Positions 1 to 7,965 of a DNA stretch of 36,159 nt are shown here, one piece after another. How positions within the stretch are numbered: the stretch's first letter is position 1; every line of letters starts with the position of its first letter. The notes under the pieces were generated by a model. That model did no database searches. It was not told the origin of the DNA and worked only from the letters and a program-made list of their open reading frames with translations. The position numbers and the translations under genes were made by a program. The stretch comes from Cryobacterium sp. (lineage in GTDB: Bacteria > Actinomycetota > Actinomycetes > Actinomycetales > Microbacteriaceae): positions 1 through 36,159 of the forward strand of contig NZ_JAODBG010000097.1 in NCBI RefSeq assembly GCF_025463825.1, read 5' to 3'.

Positions 1-190
1 TCCCGGGCCGCAGCCCATGATCGACCTCGGTGCGATGCACCCAGCCACGCAGCGTGTCCGCCGGGATCCCGAGCTGCTGCCCGATCCTGGCACACGCTCC
101 ACGACGGCCGCCATCCTGGTCACGGGCCTCGAGGACGAGCCGCACCGCCCGATCCTTCAACTCCGGTGGATACTTCTTCAACGCTGGCAT
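1..190 (-). CDS. IS3-family transposase OrfA, N-terminal part (cut by window edge)
   Basis: Read on the minus strand from an ATG at 190, the frame stays open to the window edge for 63 codons. It begins MPALKKYPPELKDRAVRLV and continues with IGQQLGIPADTLRGWVHRTE, the N-terminal helix-turn-helix pattern of IS3-family OrfA proteins, which bind the element's ends; OrfB with the DDE catalytic site would lie beyond position 1. OrfA is normally about 90-110 residues, so roughly half is visible. The gene lies antisense to, and has interrupted, the oxidoreductase that follows. The family call is recognition of the motif pattern; the IS subgroup is not determined. Confidence 0.75.
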   Translation of the reverse strand, partial: MPALKKYPPELKDRAVRLVLEARDQDGGRRGACARIGQQLGIPADTLRGWVHRTEVDHGLRPG

Positions 191-240
191 GATTCTCAAC
201 CTTTCCGGTGATCAAGAACCTCCATTAAACCCGGGGCGCA
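1..240 (-). mobile_element. Right-hand end of an IS3-type insertion sequence
   Basis: The segment holds the 5' part of a transposase OrfA gene on the minus strand plus about 50 bases of leader. Homology to the disrupted molybdopterin oxidoreductase resumes at about position 240 (NKDYPF), and the plus strand there ends in CA after the run aaacccggggcgca, as IS3-family ends usually do. The exact terminal repeat cannot be confirmed because the other end lies outside the window. Confidence 0.6.
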
Positions 241-788
241 ACAAGGACTACCCCTTCCGGTACTCAACCGGCCGCACCGTGTACCACTTTCACACCCGCA
301 CCAAGACCGGCAGGTCCGCGCAGTTGAACGCGGCAGCCCCGGACGTGTGGGTGGAGATGTCCGCCAACGATGCCGAGTCCTATGGGCTACGGGAGGGGGA
401 CATCGTGCGGGTCGAATCGCGGCGCGGCCACATCATCGCCCCGGTGAGGGTCAGCGGAATCCGGGACGGCAGTATCTTCGCCCCCTTCCACTACGGCTAT
501 CGGGACGATCCTGCCGCCTCGAAAACCTGGCGTCAGGCCGCGAATGAGCTCACCATCACGGAGTGGGATCCAGTTTCGAAACAACCCGTCCTGAAGAACG
601 CGGCCGTCCGCATCAGGAAGGTCGCAGACGCCACCGGCTCCGCGCCGGCGCCCACCACCACGGCTTCCCGCCCCGTTGCCGGTGGGCGCAGGATCCTGCC
701 CACGGTCGGCGGTGCGGCGGCCCAGGCCACGGAAACTTTCGCTCCGATCGAACCGCCCGTCGCCGAGACGAAGAAGGAACACTCATGA
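240..788 (+). pseudogene. Molybdopterin oxidoreductase, C-terminal remnant cut by IS
   Basis: About 180 codons of the C-terminal molybdopterin-dinucleotide-binding domain of a nitrate reductase/formate dehydrogenase-type enzyme. Recognisable stretches are GRTVYHFHTRTKTGR, LNAAAPDVWVEM, GLREGDIVRVESRRG and FAPFHYGYRD, which wrap the bis-MGD cofactor in this family. The Fe-S and catalytic domains (normally 500 or more residues) are absent, replaced by the insertion sequence ending near 240. The open frame runs back into antisense IS sequence to position 30, but that part is not homologous and should not be counted. The tail after residue VRIRKV is a low-complexity Ala/Pro/Thr linker. The stop overlaps the next start (ATGA). 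Assimilatory nitrate reductase is one possibility, but the remnant cannot settle the substrate. Confidence 0.75.
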
Positions 789-1243
789 AGCTACCGCTCT
801 ACCTCGGGCTCCTGAACCGGGCAGAAGGCACCCTCGCGGAGTCTTATCGCCAGGTGTCGGAGGGACACGGACACGAACCCGACATCCATTTTCTTTGCCG
901 GACCCTCGCCGAACAATGTGACGCGCACCAGAGGGCCCTTCAGCCCGTCATCGCCCGGTACGGCGAGGTGGACGACGATGAACCGGAACGCCTGCACGCC
1001 GATGGCCTGTCCGAGGTCCGGTCCGGACCGGTCGGTCTCCTGCGGGACCTGCAAGACCTCTACCTCCTCGCGAGCTTCGTCGACATCACCTGGACCATGA
1101 TCAGGCAAGCCGCGCAGGGGATGCGGGACACTGAACTCCTGGCGGTGGTCACGGCCTGCAACAGCCAAACCAGCACCCAACTGAGATGGCTGCAAACCAG
1201 GATGAGCCAAGCAGCCCCTCAGGCACTCATCGTCGCCGGCTGA
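785..1243 (+). CDS. Small helical protein translationally coupled to the oxidoreductase
   Basis: A 152-residue protein starting at an ATG that overlaps the oxidoreductase stop codon (ATGA), with GAAGGAACACTC as ribosome-binding region. It looks all-alpha: heptad-like helices such as GLLNRAEGTLAESYRQV, FLCRTLAEQCDAHQRAL and LLRDLQDLYLLASFVDITW, with several His and Glu residues reminiscent of ferritin-like or hemerythrin-like four-helix bundles, but no motif that proves metal binding. Coupling to the oxidoreductase suggests an accessory role for that enzyme, and with the enzyme truncated the protein may now have no partner. Function unknown; the coding call rests on codon pattern and overlap. 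Confidence 0.65.
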   Translation: MKLPLYLGLLNRAEGTLAESYRQVSEGHGHEPDIHFLCRTLAEQCDAHQRALQPVIARYGEVDDDEPERLHADGLSEVRSGPVGLLRDLQDLYLLASFVDITWTMIRQAAQGMRDTELLAVVTACNSQTSTQLRWLQTRMSQAAPQALIVAG

Positions 1244-1269
1244 AATTCTTCGACGAAGCCGTTCGGTGG

Positions 1270-1298
1270 TTGCGCGATTCGTTCGCGCCGCATAAACT
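1270..1298 (+). promoter_or_regulatory. Probable leaderless promoter of the arsR gene
   Basis: TTGCGC (1270-1275) and TAAACT (1293-1298) are separated by 17 bp. The start codon at 1307 lies 8 bases after the -10 box, where transcription would begin, and there is no Shine-Dalgarno sequence before it. This fits a leaderless mRNA, which is common in actinobacteria. Confidence 0.5.
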
Positions 1299-1299
1299 G

Positions 1300-1313
1300 C
1301 AACCAAATGGTTG
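1300..1313 (+). promoter_or_regulatory. Palindrome CAACCA-AA-TGGTTG over the arsR start codon
   Basis: A perfect 6-bp inverted repeat with a 2-bp centre lies immediately after the -10 box and contains the ATG of the ArsR gene. ArsR-family repressors commonly bind such short palindromes in their own promoters, so this is the best candidate for an autoregulatory operator. Confidence 0.5.
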
Positions 1314-1660
1314 TATCAGAGCTTTCCGAGCAGGACGTCAACCGCCTCTTCCGTGCCCTCGCGGACGCGACGCGGCGGGATATCGTGCGCCGCACGCTGG
1401 TCACCGATGTCTCGGTGTCTCAGCTGGCGGATTCCTACGACATGTCCTTCGCGGCCGTGCAGAAACACGTTGCAGTTTTGGAGGAGGCGAGGCTCGTGAC
1501 CAAAGAATCACGTGGTCGTGAGCGGATGGTGCGGGGAAATCTCGAGCGCATCCGCCAGGCGCAGCGCCTGCTCGACCACTTCGAAGAACTCTGGCGTTCG
1601 CGCATCGACCGCCTCGACATCCTGCTTGCGGAAGACGAACCGGCTCCACCCGACACCTGA
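1307..1660 (+). CDS. ArsR-family winged-helix transcriptional regulator
   Basis: 117 residues, the usual length for the metal-free ArsR subgroup paired with AHSA1 proteins. Residues 10-80 form the winged helix: LFRALADATRRDIVRRTL is the first helix pair and VSQLADSYDMSFAAVQKHVAVL the helix-turn-helix with its recognition helix, followed by the wing (VTKESRGRERMV). No cysteine metal-site motif is present, so a metal sensor is unlikely. The C-terminal helix (RLLDHFEELWRSRIDRL) would dimerise. It lies 14 bp before a double SRPBCC-domain gene, the classic ArsR/AHSA1 pairing, and probably represses this two-gene operon. The start is taken at 1307 because the promoter leaves no room for a leader. 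Confidence 0.9.
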   Translation: MVVSELSEQDVNRLFRALADATRRDIVRRTLVTDVSVSQLADSYDMSFAAVQKHVAVLEEARLVTKESRGRERMVRGNLERIRQAQRLLDHFEELWRSRIDRLDILLAEDEPAPPDT

Positions 1661-1674
1661 TCGAAGGGAACATC

Positions 1675-2655
1675 ATGCCCGTCACCTCTGTCGAGAAAGA
1701 CCTCGACCAGCTCGCCATCACCATCGTCGCCGACTTCGCGGCACCACTTCGCCGGCTCTGGGACGCATACACCGATCCGCGTCAAATCGAGCGGTTCTGG
1801 GGTCCGCCGACGTATCCAGCCACGTTCCTTCGGCACGACGCCCTGGCCGGTGGGCGCAGCGTCTATTCGATGACCGGGCCGGAGGGAGACGTGCACTACG
1901 GCTGCTGGGACTGGACCTCGGCCGACGCTCCCCACACCTTCGAAGTGCTCGACCGCTTCTCGGATGCGGCGGGCGTGCCGAACCCCGATCTCCCGACTAC
2001 CCGCATGGACTTCGTCTTCGAGGAGACGAGCGACGGCAGCCGCCTCAAGACCACCTCGCACTTCGACTCACTCGAGCAGATGCAACAACTTCTTGAGATG
2101 GGCATGCTCAAGGGCACTCGCGAGGCGATGGCCCAGATCGACCAGGTGCTGGCCGATCTGGCAGCATTCGCCACCGAGCGCGGGGCTCAGGCGCAGATCC
2201 TCAGCGACACCCAGGTGCGGGTGGCGCGGGTCATCCGCGGCACCGTCGACCAGGTGTGGCGGGCACACAACGACGCCACCCTCATGAAGCAGTGGTTGCT
2301 CGGGCCCGACGGCTGGTCGATGCCCGTCTGCGAGATCGCGACCGCCGTCGGAGACAGCTACCGCTATGAGTGGCAGCGGGAAGGCGGCGAGGAACGCTTC
2401 GGCTTCACCGGAGAGCTGCTCGAGTCGGAGGAACCGTACCGCGCGGCCACCACCGAGACGATGATCGGGATGGACTTCCCGGCGACGCTCAACGAGATGA
2501 CCCTCACGGAGGTCGAGGGCGGCACCCTGCTCTCCCTGGTCATCACCTATGCGAACGCCGAGCAGCGCGACGCGGTGCTGGCGACCGGCATGACCGACGG
2601 CATGGAGACGAGTTACCAGCGCCTCGAGGGACTGCTGCAGCCGACGCTGGCCTAG
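1675..2655 (+). CDS. Double SRPBCC (AHSA1/START-like) domain protein
   Basis: 326 residues made of two tandem AHSA1-type SRPBCC domains, about residues 10-165 and 175-325. Each begins with the typical strand and helix (FAAPLRRLWDAYTDPRQIERFWGPP; VIRGTVDQVWRAHNDATLMKQW) and contains the conserved pattern leading to a ligand pocket (GRSVYSMTGPEG; EWQREGGEERFGFTGELLE). SRPBCC domains bind hydrophobic ligands in a deep cavity; most bacterial AHSA1 proteins have no known reaction. Single-domain proteins are about 150 residues, so this is a duplication or fusion. The ATG at 1675 follows GAAGGGAACATC. It probably forms an operon with the ArsR gene upstream. Confidence 0.85.
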   Translation: MPVTSVEKDLDQLAITIVADFAAPLRRLWDAYTDPRQIERFWGPPTYPATFLRHDALAGGRSVYSMTGPEGDVHYGCWDWTSADAPHTFEVLDRFSDAAGVPNPDLPTTRMDFVFEETSDGSRLKTTSHFDSLEQMQQLLEMGMLKGTREAMAQIDQVLADLAAFATERGAQAQILSDTQVRVARVIRGTVDQVWRAHNDATLMKQWLLGPDGWSMPVCEIATAVGDSYRYEWQREGGEERFGFTGELLESEEPYRAATTETMIGMDFPATLNEMTLTEVEGGTLLSLVITYANAEQRDAVLATGMTDGMETSYQRLEGLLQPTLA

Positions 2656-2671
2656 CTCCACCGGTCCAGGC

Positions 2672-2701
2672 GGGGCGCTCACCGGTGCTTCAGGGCGCCC
2701 C
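2672..2701. terminator. Possible hairpin between convergent genes
   Basis: GGGGCGC (2672-2678) pairs with GCGCCCC (2695-2701) across a 16-base loop between the convergent SRPBCC and membrane-protein genes. There is no T tract on either side, so termination is only suggested. Confidence 0.3.
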
Positions 2702-2728
2702 ACCTGCGGCCGCGCCCCGGGTCAGTTG

Positions 2729-3400
2729 TCAGGTTGAGGGATGCTCGGCCGGTGTGGGCGCGGTGTTCCTCGTGCGTACGAAGCCGAGCCGCAGACTCAC
2801 GACCGCAACCCAGAGCAAGACCAACAGGAAAGGCCACGCAAAGATGTCATCGGTGTCGGGGAGCCCGCTGGCGGCGAACACGATGATGCTCGTTGCCCCG
2901 ACCGCGACCCCGGCCCAGCCCAGCACCCGCCCCAGTGCCCTGGTCATCAGTGCCCCTACGGAGGCGAACAGCACGAACACCCCCAAGGGCAGGGATTGCA
3001 CCAGGTGCCCGGCGCCATCGAGGTCTTCAAGCGCATGGGCGAGCTCCGGTGAGAGCTCATCGCGCAGGACGGATATCGTGATCACGATCGACGTGGAAAT
3101 CAGATTCGCGATGATCGCGGCGGTACCCGCGACCATTGCCGTGGTCGCAACCCACCCGCCCTCTCGAACGCGCCAGCACAGATAGCCCACGAACATGATC
3201 AACGCCATCGTCCCGAGGATCACCAGAAAATAGGCCGGCCGAGTCCACGGGTTTTCGGCGATTCTCTCTGCCTCGTCCAGGGTCCGTTGCCCGGGCGAAC
3301 CCCCACCTCCGGAGCCCTCTCCGACCATTGCGCTACTGAGATTGGCGAGCAACACCCAGGCTGCTCCGCTAAACGCTCCGACCCGCTCCAGCGCCTTCAC
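2729..3400 (-). CDS. Polytopic membrane protein of unknown function
   Basis: 223 residues from a GTG at 3400 that is preceded by AAGGAG nine bases upstream; an in-frame TTG at 3418 lies inside that ribosome site and is not a likely start. About six hydrophobic segments are visible, among them FSGAAWVLLANLSSAMV, FLVILGTMALIMFVGYLCW, TTAMVAGTAAIIANLIS, LPLGVFVLFASVGALM, VLGWAGVAVGATSIIVFAASG and FLLVLLWVAVVSLRLGF. A Gly-rich external loop follows the first. I do not recognise the family. It lies 57 bp after the decayed ABC exporter genes on the same strand, so it may once have shared their transcript. Confidence 0.7.
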   Translation of the reverse strand: MKALERVGAFSGAAWVLLANLSSAMVGEGSGGGGSPGQRTLDEAERIAENPWTRPAYFLVILGTMALIMFVGYLCWRVREGGWVATTAMVAGTAAIIANLISTSIVITISVLRDELSPELAHALEDLDGAGHLVQSLPLGVFVLFASVGALMTRALGRVLGWAGVAVGATSIIVFAASGLPDTDDIFAWPFLLVLLWVAVVSLRLGFVRTRNTAPTPAEHPST

Positions 3401-3457
3401 GAGTTCGCTCCTTCGCAACCCCCACGCGTCCAGACTGGCCCCAGTCCGGCGGGCCCG

Positions 3458-4158
3458 TCAAGGGTTCATCGCCGCGTGGTGACCACCGCTGGTGAGTGCC
3501 CCGTCCACGATGTGGAGGATGCGATCGGCCGATCCCTGCACCGCTTGATCATGGGTGGCGATGAGGGCCGTCCCCGATTCGGCGTGCACCACGGCACGGA
3601 TGAGGTCCATGATGGCGGCTCCGGTTTGCGCGTCCAATTGGCCGGTCGGCTCATCGGCGATGAGCAGCCGCGGCGAATTCGCGAGCGCCCTCGCGATCGC
3701 CACGCGCTGCTGCTGACCGCCGGACAACTCGTCGGGCCGCGAACGACCCCGACCACCGAGTCCCACCAGGTCGAGCAGATGAGCCACGCGCTCCTCGCGA
3801 CGATCCGGGTCTTCGCGCCGCAGTCGCAGCGGCAGACCCACGTTCTCCGCGATCGACAGATGCGGGAGAAGACCGAAGGTCTGGAAGACGAACGCCATCG
3901 AGTCCCTGCGCAGGGCGGTGCGCTCTAATTCGGGACGACCGGTGACGGGTTTCCCGTCCAGGAGGACCGAACCCGAACTGGGGACGTCGAGGCCGCTGAC
4001 ACAGTTCAGCAGCGTCGTCTTGCCCGACCCGGACCGTCCGACAATGCGACGACCTGCCCACGCGGAATGCGGAACGACACGTCCCGAAGGGCGGTCACGT
4101 CGCCGACCGACGTTCGGAAGGTGCGGGTGAGGTTCTCCACTACGAGCACGTCGTTCAC
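3458..4158 (-). pseudogene. ABC exporter ATPase (MacB/LolD type), frameshifted
   Basis: The natural start is a GTG at 4158 overlapping the stop of the upstream ATPase gene (GTGA), giving VNDVLVVENLTRTFRTSVGD. The frame is lost at about 4042: the bases read TTGTCGGACGG where TTG-GTC-GGA-CGG is expected, a single missing base, and Walker A (GRSGSGKTT) continues in the next frame. Downstream are the Q-loop (FVFQTFGLLPHLS), signature LSGGQQQRVAIARAL, Walker B LLIADEPTGQLD and H-loop ALIATHDQ, all intact. The family energises FtsX/MacB-type permeases. Because the break precedes Walker A, no functional ATPase is expected unless the missing base is a sequencing error. Confidence 0.8.
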
Positions 4159-5096
4159 CGGCCTGCCTCCGCGTCTGTGCCGACGCCGTGTTCTGGCCAG
4201 ACTCCGACGTGGTCGTCTTCCAGCGTGAGCCGCACCCAATCGTTGAGCCGCAGGGCATGGCGGAACTCGCTAGGCAACTGCAATCTGCCCACCCGGTCGA
4301 GCACCGCGAACTCTTCCTCCGACGACGTGGAGATCCCCTCGGCGTTCAGCTCGTTCCGGCGCAACGTGTCGGACGAGATCCTGCCGTCGCGGATGGCGAC
4401 GGCCCGTCGCACCTGACCGGCCACGGTCGCATCGTGCGTGACGATCACCACCGTGCAGCCGAGGGCCTCGTTGACGGTGCGAAGGGCCGCGAACACCTCC
4501 TCGCCGGTGCGGGCGTCGAGTTGGCCCGTCGGCTCATCCGCGAGTAGCACCTGCGGCGAGCCGGCCAGTGCGACGGCAATCGAGACGCGCTGTTGCTCGC
4601 CCCCGGACAACTGCGCCGGCCCCTGGTCAGCGCGCTCCACCAGGCCCATGGCGCTGAGCAGTTCGGCAGCTTTGGCCGCGCGCTCGCGCCTGCCCGCACC
4701 GGCCAGGGCGAGCGGAAGGGCGATGTTCTCGCTGGCGGTGAGGTTGGGCAGCAGGTTGCGCGACGACTGCTGTCGCACGAATCCCACGGTCGAGCGCCGG
4801 TACCGCACGAGCTCCTGACCTCGCATCGTGGTGAGGTCGTGGCCCGCCACCCGCGCACGCCCGGCCGTTGGCACGTCGAGCCCGGACAGGATGCCGAGCA
4901 GCGTGGACTTGCCGGAGCCGGACGCCCCGACGATGGCCAGCATGTCGCCCTCGTGCACCAGGAGATCCAAGCCCTGCAGGGCCTGGACTTCGACACCATT
5001 GCCGCGGAAGACTCGCACCACCGAGTCGCAGACGATGAGCGCCGCCGCCCCGAACTCAAGTGCTTTGCCCTGTGAGAGGGTGCTGGTCACTGTCAT
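4155..5096 (-). CDS. ABC exporter ATPase with AbrB-like C-terminal extension
   Basis: 313 residues. The nucleotide-binding domain (about 20-245) has Walker A GASGSGKST (57-65), Q-loop region VGFVRQQSSRNLLP, signature LSGGEQQRVSIAVAL, Walker B VLLADEPTGQLD and H-loop VIVTHD. It matches MacB/LolD-type ATPases, which drive FtsX-like permeases in lipoprotein or peptide export. After it comes about 70 residues with FAVLDRVGRLQLPSEFR and ALRLNDWVRLTLE, resembling a SpoVT/AbrB swapped-hairpin fold. The ATG at 5096 follows AGGGGAAG and overlaps the permease stop. It is the only intact member of this exporter; its permease is destroyed, so it is probably orphaned. Confidence 0.85.
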   Translation of the reverse strand: MTVTSTLSQGKALEFGAAALIVCDSVVRVFRGNGVEVQALQGLDLLVHEGDMLAIVGASGSGKSTLLGILSGLDVPTAGRARVAGHDLTTMRGQELVRYRRSTVGFVRQQSSRNLLPNLTASENIALPLALAGAGRRERAAKAAELLSAMGLVERADQGPAQLSGGEQQRVSIAVALAGSPQVLLADEPTGQLDARTGEEVFAALRTVNEALGCTVVIVTHDATVAGQVRRAVAIRDGRISSDTLRRNELNAEGISTSSEEEFAVLDRVGRLQLPSEFRHALRLNDWVRLTLEDDHVGVWPEHGVGTDAEAGR

Positions 5097-5504
5097 GTTT
5101 CTTCCCCTGTTCGCAGGATGTCGGCCGTTCTGACGCGGCGGGAGAGCGGTGTGTCAGCGGTAACGGCCGGTGCGAGGGGCCGTCGTCACCCACGCACTCG
5201 TCACCCAGCCACGACTCGACCAGTCCACACCCGCTCCGTACGCCTGCGCGGTAGCCCGGTCGATGTCCGCCCGGGTGTCGGTCACCGGAATTTCGGGATT
5301 GAGGACGCGAACGGAGACGTCGACCTGATCCGCCGTCATCGACGCGAGACCGTCGCGGACGCCGGCTTCTTCCGCGGACCGGACGAGGAGCAGCGAGCCT
5401 GTGAGCACAGTTCCGGCGACCACGGAAACGACGAGGACGAGGGCGAAGAGTTTGGACTGGGCTCGCCATCGCCGGATCAACAGGGTGAGGAGCCAATTTC
5501 GCAA
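5094..5504 (-). pseudogene. FtsX-like ABC permease with internal deletion
   Basis: Only the two ends remain. The N-terminal part (from 5504, TTG) has WLLTLLIRRWRAQSKLFALV, the first membrane helix VVSVVAGTVLTGSLLLV and part of the extracytoplasmic domain, ending near 5170. A second frame then encodes the typical permease C-terminus DTPLSRRVRTADILRTGEET, whose stop overlaps the ATPase start (ATGA at 5093-5096). Normal permeases of this type are 800 or more residues, so several hundred codons, including the last three helices, are gone and the junction is out of frame. The start is also doubtful: an ATG at 5538 could be joined by removing one T from a five-T run. No function expected. Confidence 0.75.
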
Positions 5505-5664
5505 AAATGCGGAACGGGGAATGGCCCTTCACCTCCATCAGCGGAAAAGCAGGCGGCCGCGCCGCAAGACGACTCTATCGGGGCAGCGGGCGGCATCGAG
5601 ATGTGGATATGGGACGCCGCAACGCGTTTTCGCGATGGTGTGCGCGCGGACGTTGCTGAACCCG

Positions 5665-6686
5665 TCAGGTCAGCCAGCGCCACCACCGTGACGGTTCAGG
5701 CTCCGGCGCAGGTCCTTCGCCCAGGGCTTGCGTAGCCTCGACGATGTCGGAGGCGGTGAGCGTCATGACGTCGTCACGATCGAGCGCGTCCAGGCTCCGG
5801 TCCGCGTCGAGTGAGAGCCTCAGCGCCTGCCGATTGAGCGCCTGCTCGAACAGGGTGCGCCCGAAGCGGGCGTTGCCGGAGTCCTCGCCGGTGTGAAGGC
5901 CGGCGAGGATGCGGCGCAGCATCTGCTCAGCGCCCGGCTCCAGGAGGTACTCGTGCTGGGCCAGCATCTGGTTGAAGATCGCCTCGAGCGCGTCGAGAGA
6001 GTAATCGGGGAAGGTGATCTCGCGCGCGAATCGGGAGCGTAGGCCCGGGTTCGACAGCAGGAACGATTCCATCAACCGCGGATAGCCGGCCACGATCACC
6101 ACGAGTCGGTGGCGGTGATCTTCCATCCGTTTGAGCAGGACCTCGATCGCCTCGGGGCCGAAGTCCAGCCGGCCACCCCCGGTGCCAGAGCGTAGGCCTC
6201 GTCGATGAACAAGACGCCGTCGAGTGCCCGCCGGATCACCCGGCCGGTCTTGATGGCGGTCGCGCCGACGTATTGCCCCACCAGCCCCGACCGGTCGACT
6301 TCCACCAGATGTCCCTTCTGCAACAGGCCGACCGCCCGGTACATCTCGGCGAGAAGCCGCGCCACCGTGGTCTTGCCGGTGCCAGGGTTTCCGAGGAACA
6401 CCAGATGTTGGGAGGTGGCCACCTCGGGCAGGCCGTGCGCCTTGCGACGGGCCTGGACCTGAAGCAGTGCGACGAGCGCTCGGACCTGTTCCTTCACCGT
6501 CTCCAAGCCGACCAGCGCGTCGAGATCGGCCTGCACCTCTGCAAGCGGCCGGGCCGGGCCGGGGCGGCCTCCGAAGAGATCACCCACCAGATCATCGACC
6601 CGATCCGAACCCGGCAGCTTGAGCTGCTCGGCCAGATGGCTGAGCGTCTCACGCAGCTCATCGAGCGGATTGCGTTTGCTGGCCAT
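5665..6686 (-). pseudogene. CbxX/CfqX-type AAA+ ATPase, frameshifted
   Basis: The gene starts at ATG 6686 after AGGAGAAACGC. Residues 55-170 carry the AAA+ core: Walker [10 protein letters not shown] (about 99-107) and Walker B VLFIDEAY (158-165). The frame breaks in a run of five C (6176-6180 on the plus strand); adding one base restores [20 protein letters not shown] followed by VVIVAGYP (sensor 1), SRFAREITFPDY (arginine-finger region) and the C-terminal lid, ending at 5665. CbxX/CfqX proteins include Rubisco activases and the ATPases of type VII secretion (EccA-like). Neither Rubisco nor ESX genes are nearby, so the role is open. Homopolymer length makes sequencing error a real alternative. 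Confidence 0.8.
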
Positions 6687-6825
6687 GCGTTTCTCCTGTG
6701 GCGATCGTGAGGCGGGTGAGCGTTCGAGCCTGGCGTCGATATCTTCAGCGTAGGGCGGCCCATGGCGCTCCACCACCGCCTGGGAGTACCGTCTCGAGCG
6801 GGTGCAAACCCCGGAAGGAAGCCCC

Positions 6826-7650
6826 ATGTTGACGCAGGTCGCGGATGGAGTGCTGGTCCACGAGAGCGAGTTCCTCCAGAGTAATTCGATCGTCGTGCAG
6901 GGCAGGGATGGCGTGTTGCTCATCGACCCCGGGATCACCCGGGCCGAGATGGCCGACCTCGCGGATGACCTGCGCGCATTGGGCCAGCCCGTTGTAGCCG
7001 GGTTCTCGACGCATCCGCATTGGGACCACGTGCTCTGGCGCCCCAGCTTCGGCGTTGCTCCGCGCTACGGCACGGCCCCAGGCGCCGCCTCCATCCGGGC
7101 GGTGTTGTCCAACGCGGATTGGAAAGACCAGATCGCCGAGGGGCTGCCGCCGGAGCACGCGGAGGACATTCCGATGGATCTGCTCGGGTTCATCACCGGT
7201 CTACCCGCTGATGCCCCGCAGGTTCCGTGGGATGGCCCGGCAGTCCGGATCCTCGAGCATCGGGCGCATGCCGTCGGCCATGCGGCGCTGTTGATCGAGG
7301 AGCGCGGCGTTCTCGTGGCCGGCGACATGCTCTCGGACATCCTGATGCCGTTCCTCGATCTGGAGGCCACGGATCCGCTGGGGGATTACCTCACTGCGCT
7401 GCGGCTGTTCGAGGCCGTGGCGGACGGCGTCGACGTCGTCATCCCCGGTCACGGGTCGGTCGGCGGAGACGGCCGGATTCGAGCGCGAATCGAACAGGAT
7501 CGCGCGTACGTGCAGACCCTGCGGGACGGCGGCGTGCCCGACGACCCGCGGGTCGGTGCATCAGCGCCACTGGAGTGGCTGCCTGAGGTGCACGCCTGGC
7601 AACTGCAGCGGCTCGCCCAGAAAAGAGAGCCCGGCCGGACGCCGGAATAA
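6826..7650 (+). CDS. MBL-fold metallo-hydrolase
   Basis: 274 residues from ATG 6826, preceded by GGAAGGAAG. The metallo-beta-lactamase fold is shown by VLLIDPG near residue 31-36, the zinc motif HPHWDH (H63, H65, D67, H68), [18 protein letters not shown] with the next His ligand, GDMLSD and VVIPGHG. The HxHxDH motif with GHG near the C-terminal third fits the broad hydrolase group related to glyoxalase II and lactonases; the inserted stretch [17 protein letters not shown] suggests a large substrate loop. Substrate not determinable. It is cytoplasmic (no signal peptide), transcribed alone, divergent from the AAA+ gene with a 140-bp gap, and followed by a hairpin. Confidence 0.88.
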   Translation: MLTQVADGVLVHESEFLQSNSIVVQGRDGVLLIDPGITRAEMADLADDLRALGQPVVAGFSTHPHWDHVLWRPSFGVAPRYGTAPGAASIRAVLSNADWKDQIAEGLPPEHAEDIPMDLLGFITGLPADAPQVPWDGPAVRILEHRAHAVGHAALLIEERGVLVAGDMLSDILMPFLDLEATDPLGDYLTALRLFEAVADGVDVVIPGHGSVGGDGRIRARIEQDRAYVQTLRDGGVPDDPRVGASAPLEWLPEVHAWQLQRLAQKREPGRTPE

Positions 7651-7661
7651 CGACGGCACAG

Positions 7662-7680
7662 TCCGCTCGATGTGAGCGGA
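7662..7680 (+). terminator. Hairpin after the MBL hydrolase gene
   Basis: TCCGCTC (7662-7668) and GAGCGGA (7674-7680) form a perfect 7-bp stem with loop GATGT, 12 bases after the stop codon. No T tract follows, so it may end transcription weakly or protect the mRNA end. Confidence 0.4.
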
Positions 7681-7692
7681 ATACCCGCCAAC

Positions 7693-7719
7693 TTGCCTTT
7701 AATGGGGCCGGGCTATGGT
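7693..7719 (+). promoter_or_regulatory. Possible promoter of a leaderless short ORF
   Basis: TTGCCT (7693-7698) and TATGGT (7714-7719) are spaced 15 bp, short of the ideal 17. The ATG at 7726 falls 7 bases after the -10 box, where transcription would begin. Confidence 0.3.
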
Positions 7720-7725
7720 GAGGCT

Positions 7726-7884
7726 ATGTCCACGCCTCGAATGACCTCCGGATGCGCTCCGCGCACCCCGGGTCTGGTGGACGCTCACATCGCGGCGACG
7801 CAGCGCGTCGTGCCGACTCGCCGGTTCGATTTTGCAGGATGTGTTGTGCTCTTCTGCTCACTCACGCGCGCTCCACCGCTCTGA
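7726..7884 (+). CDS. Short ORF, possible leader peptide (52 aa)
   Basis: A 52-codon frame from ATG 7726 to TGA 7884, ending in GCVVLFCSLTRAPPL with three cysteines overall and several arginines. It has no recognised homologue. Its position between a candidate promoter and a hairpin with a T tract, upstream of the DksA-like gene, makes a regulatory leader peptide more likely than an enzyme. It could equally be chance; no ribosome site is seen, which fits only if the mRNA is leaderless. Confidence 0.3.
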   Translation: MSTPRMTSGCAPRTPGLVDAHIAATQRVVPTRRFDFAGCVVLFCSLTRAPPL

Positions 7885-7916
7885 CCCAGGTATTCGGTCG
7901 GATCGGCCGGTAGTAG

Positions 7917-7941
7917 CGCGTCGCAGTTGCGGCGCGTTTTT
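7917..7941 (+). terminator. Intrinsic terminator or attenuator before the DksA-like gene
   Basis: CGCGTCGCA pairs with TGCGGCGCG (one G-T wobble) to form a tight 8-9 bp hairpin at 7917-7936, followed directly by TTTTT (7937-7941). It is the best rho-independent terminator in the window and lies 24 bases before the next start codon, so it can act as an attenuator for that gene. Confidence 0.6.
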
Positions 7942-7965
7942 CATCTAACGCTTAGGAGTAGAACC

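Noticed and set aside
30-239. N-terminal part of the oxidoreductase open frame
   Set aside because: These codons are antisense to the IS3 OrfA gene and have no similarity to molybdenum enzymes.
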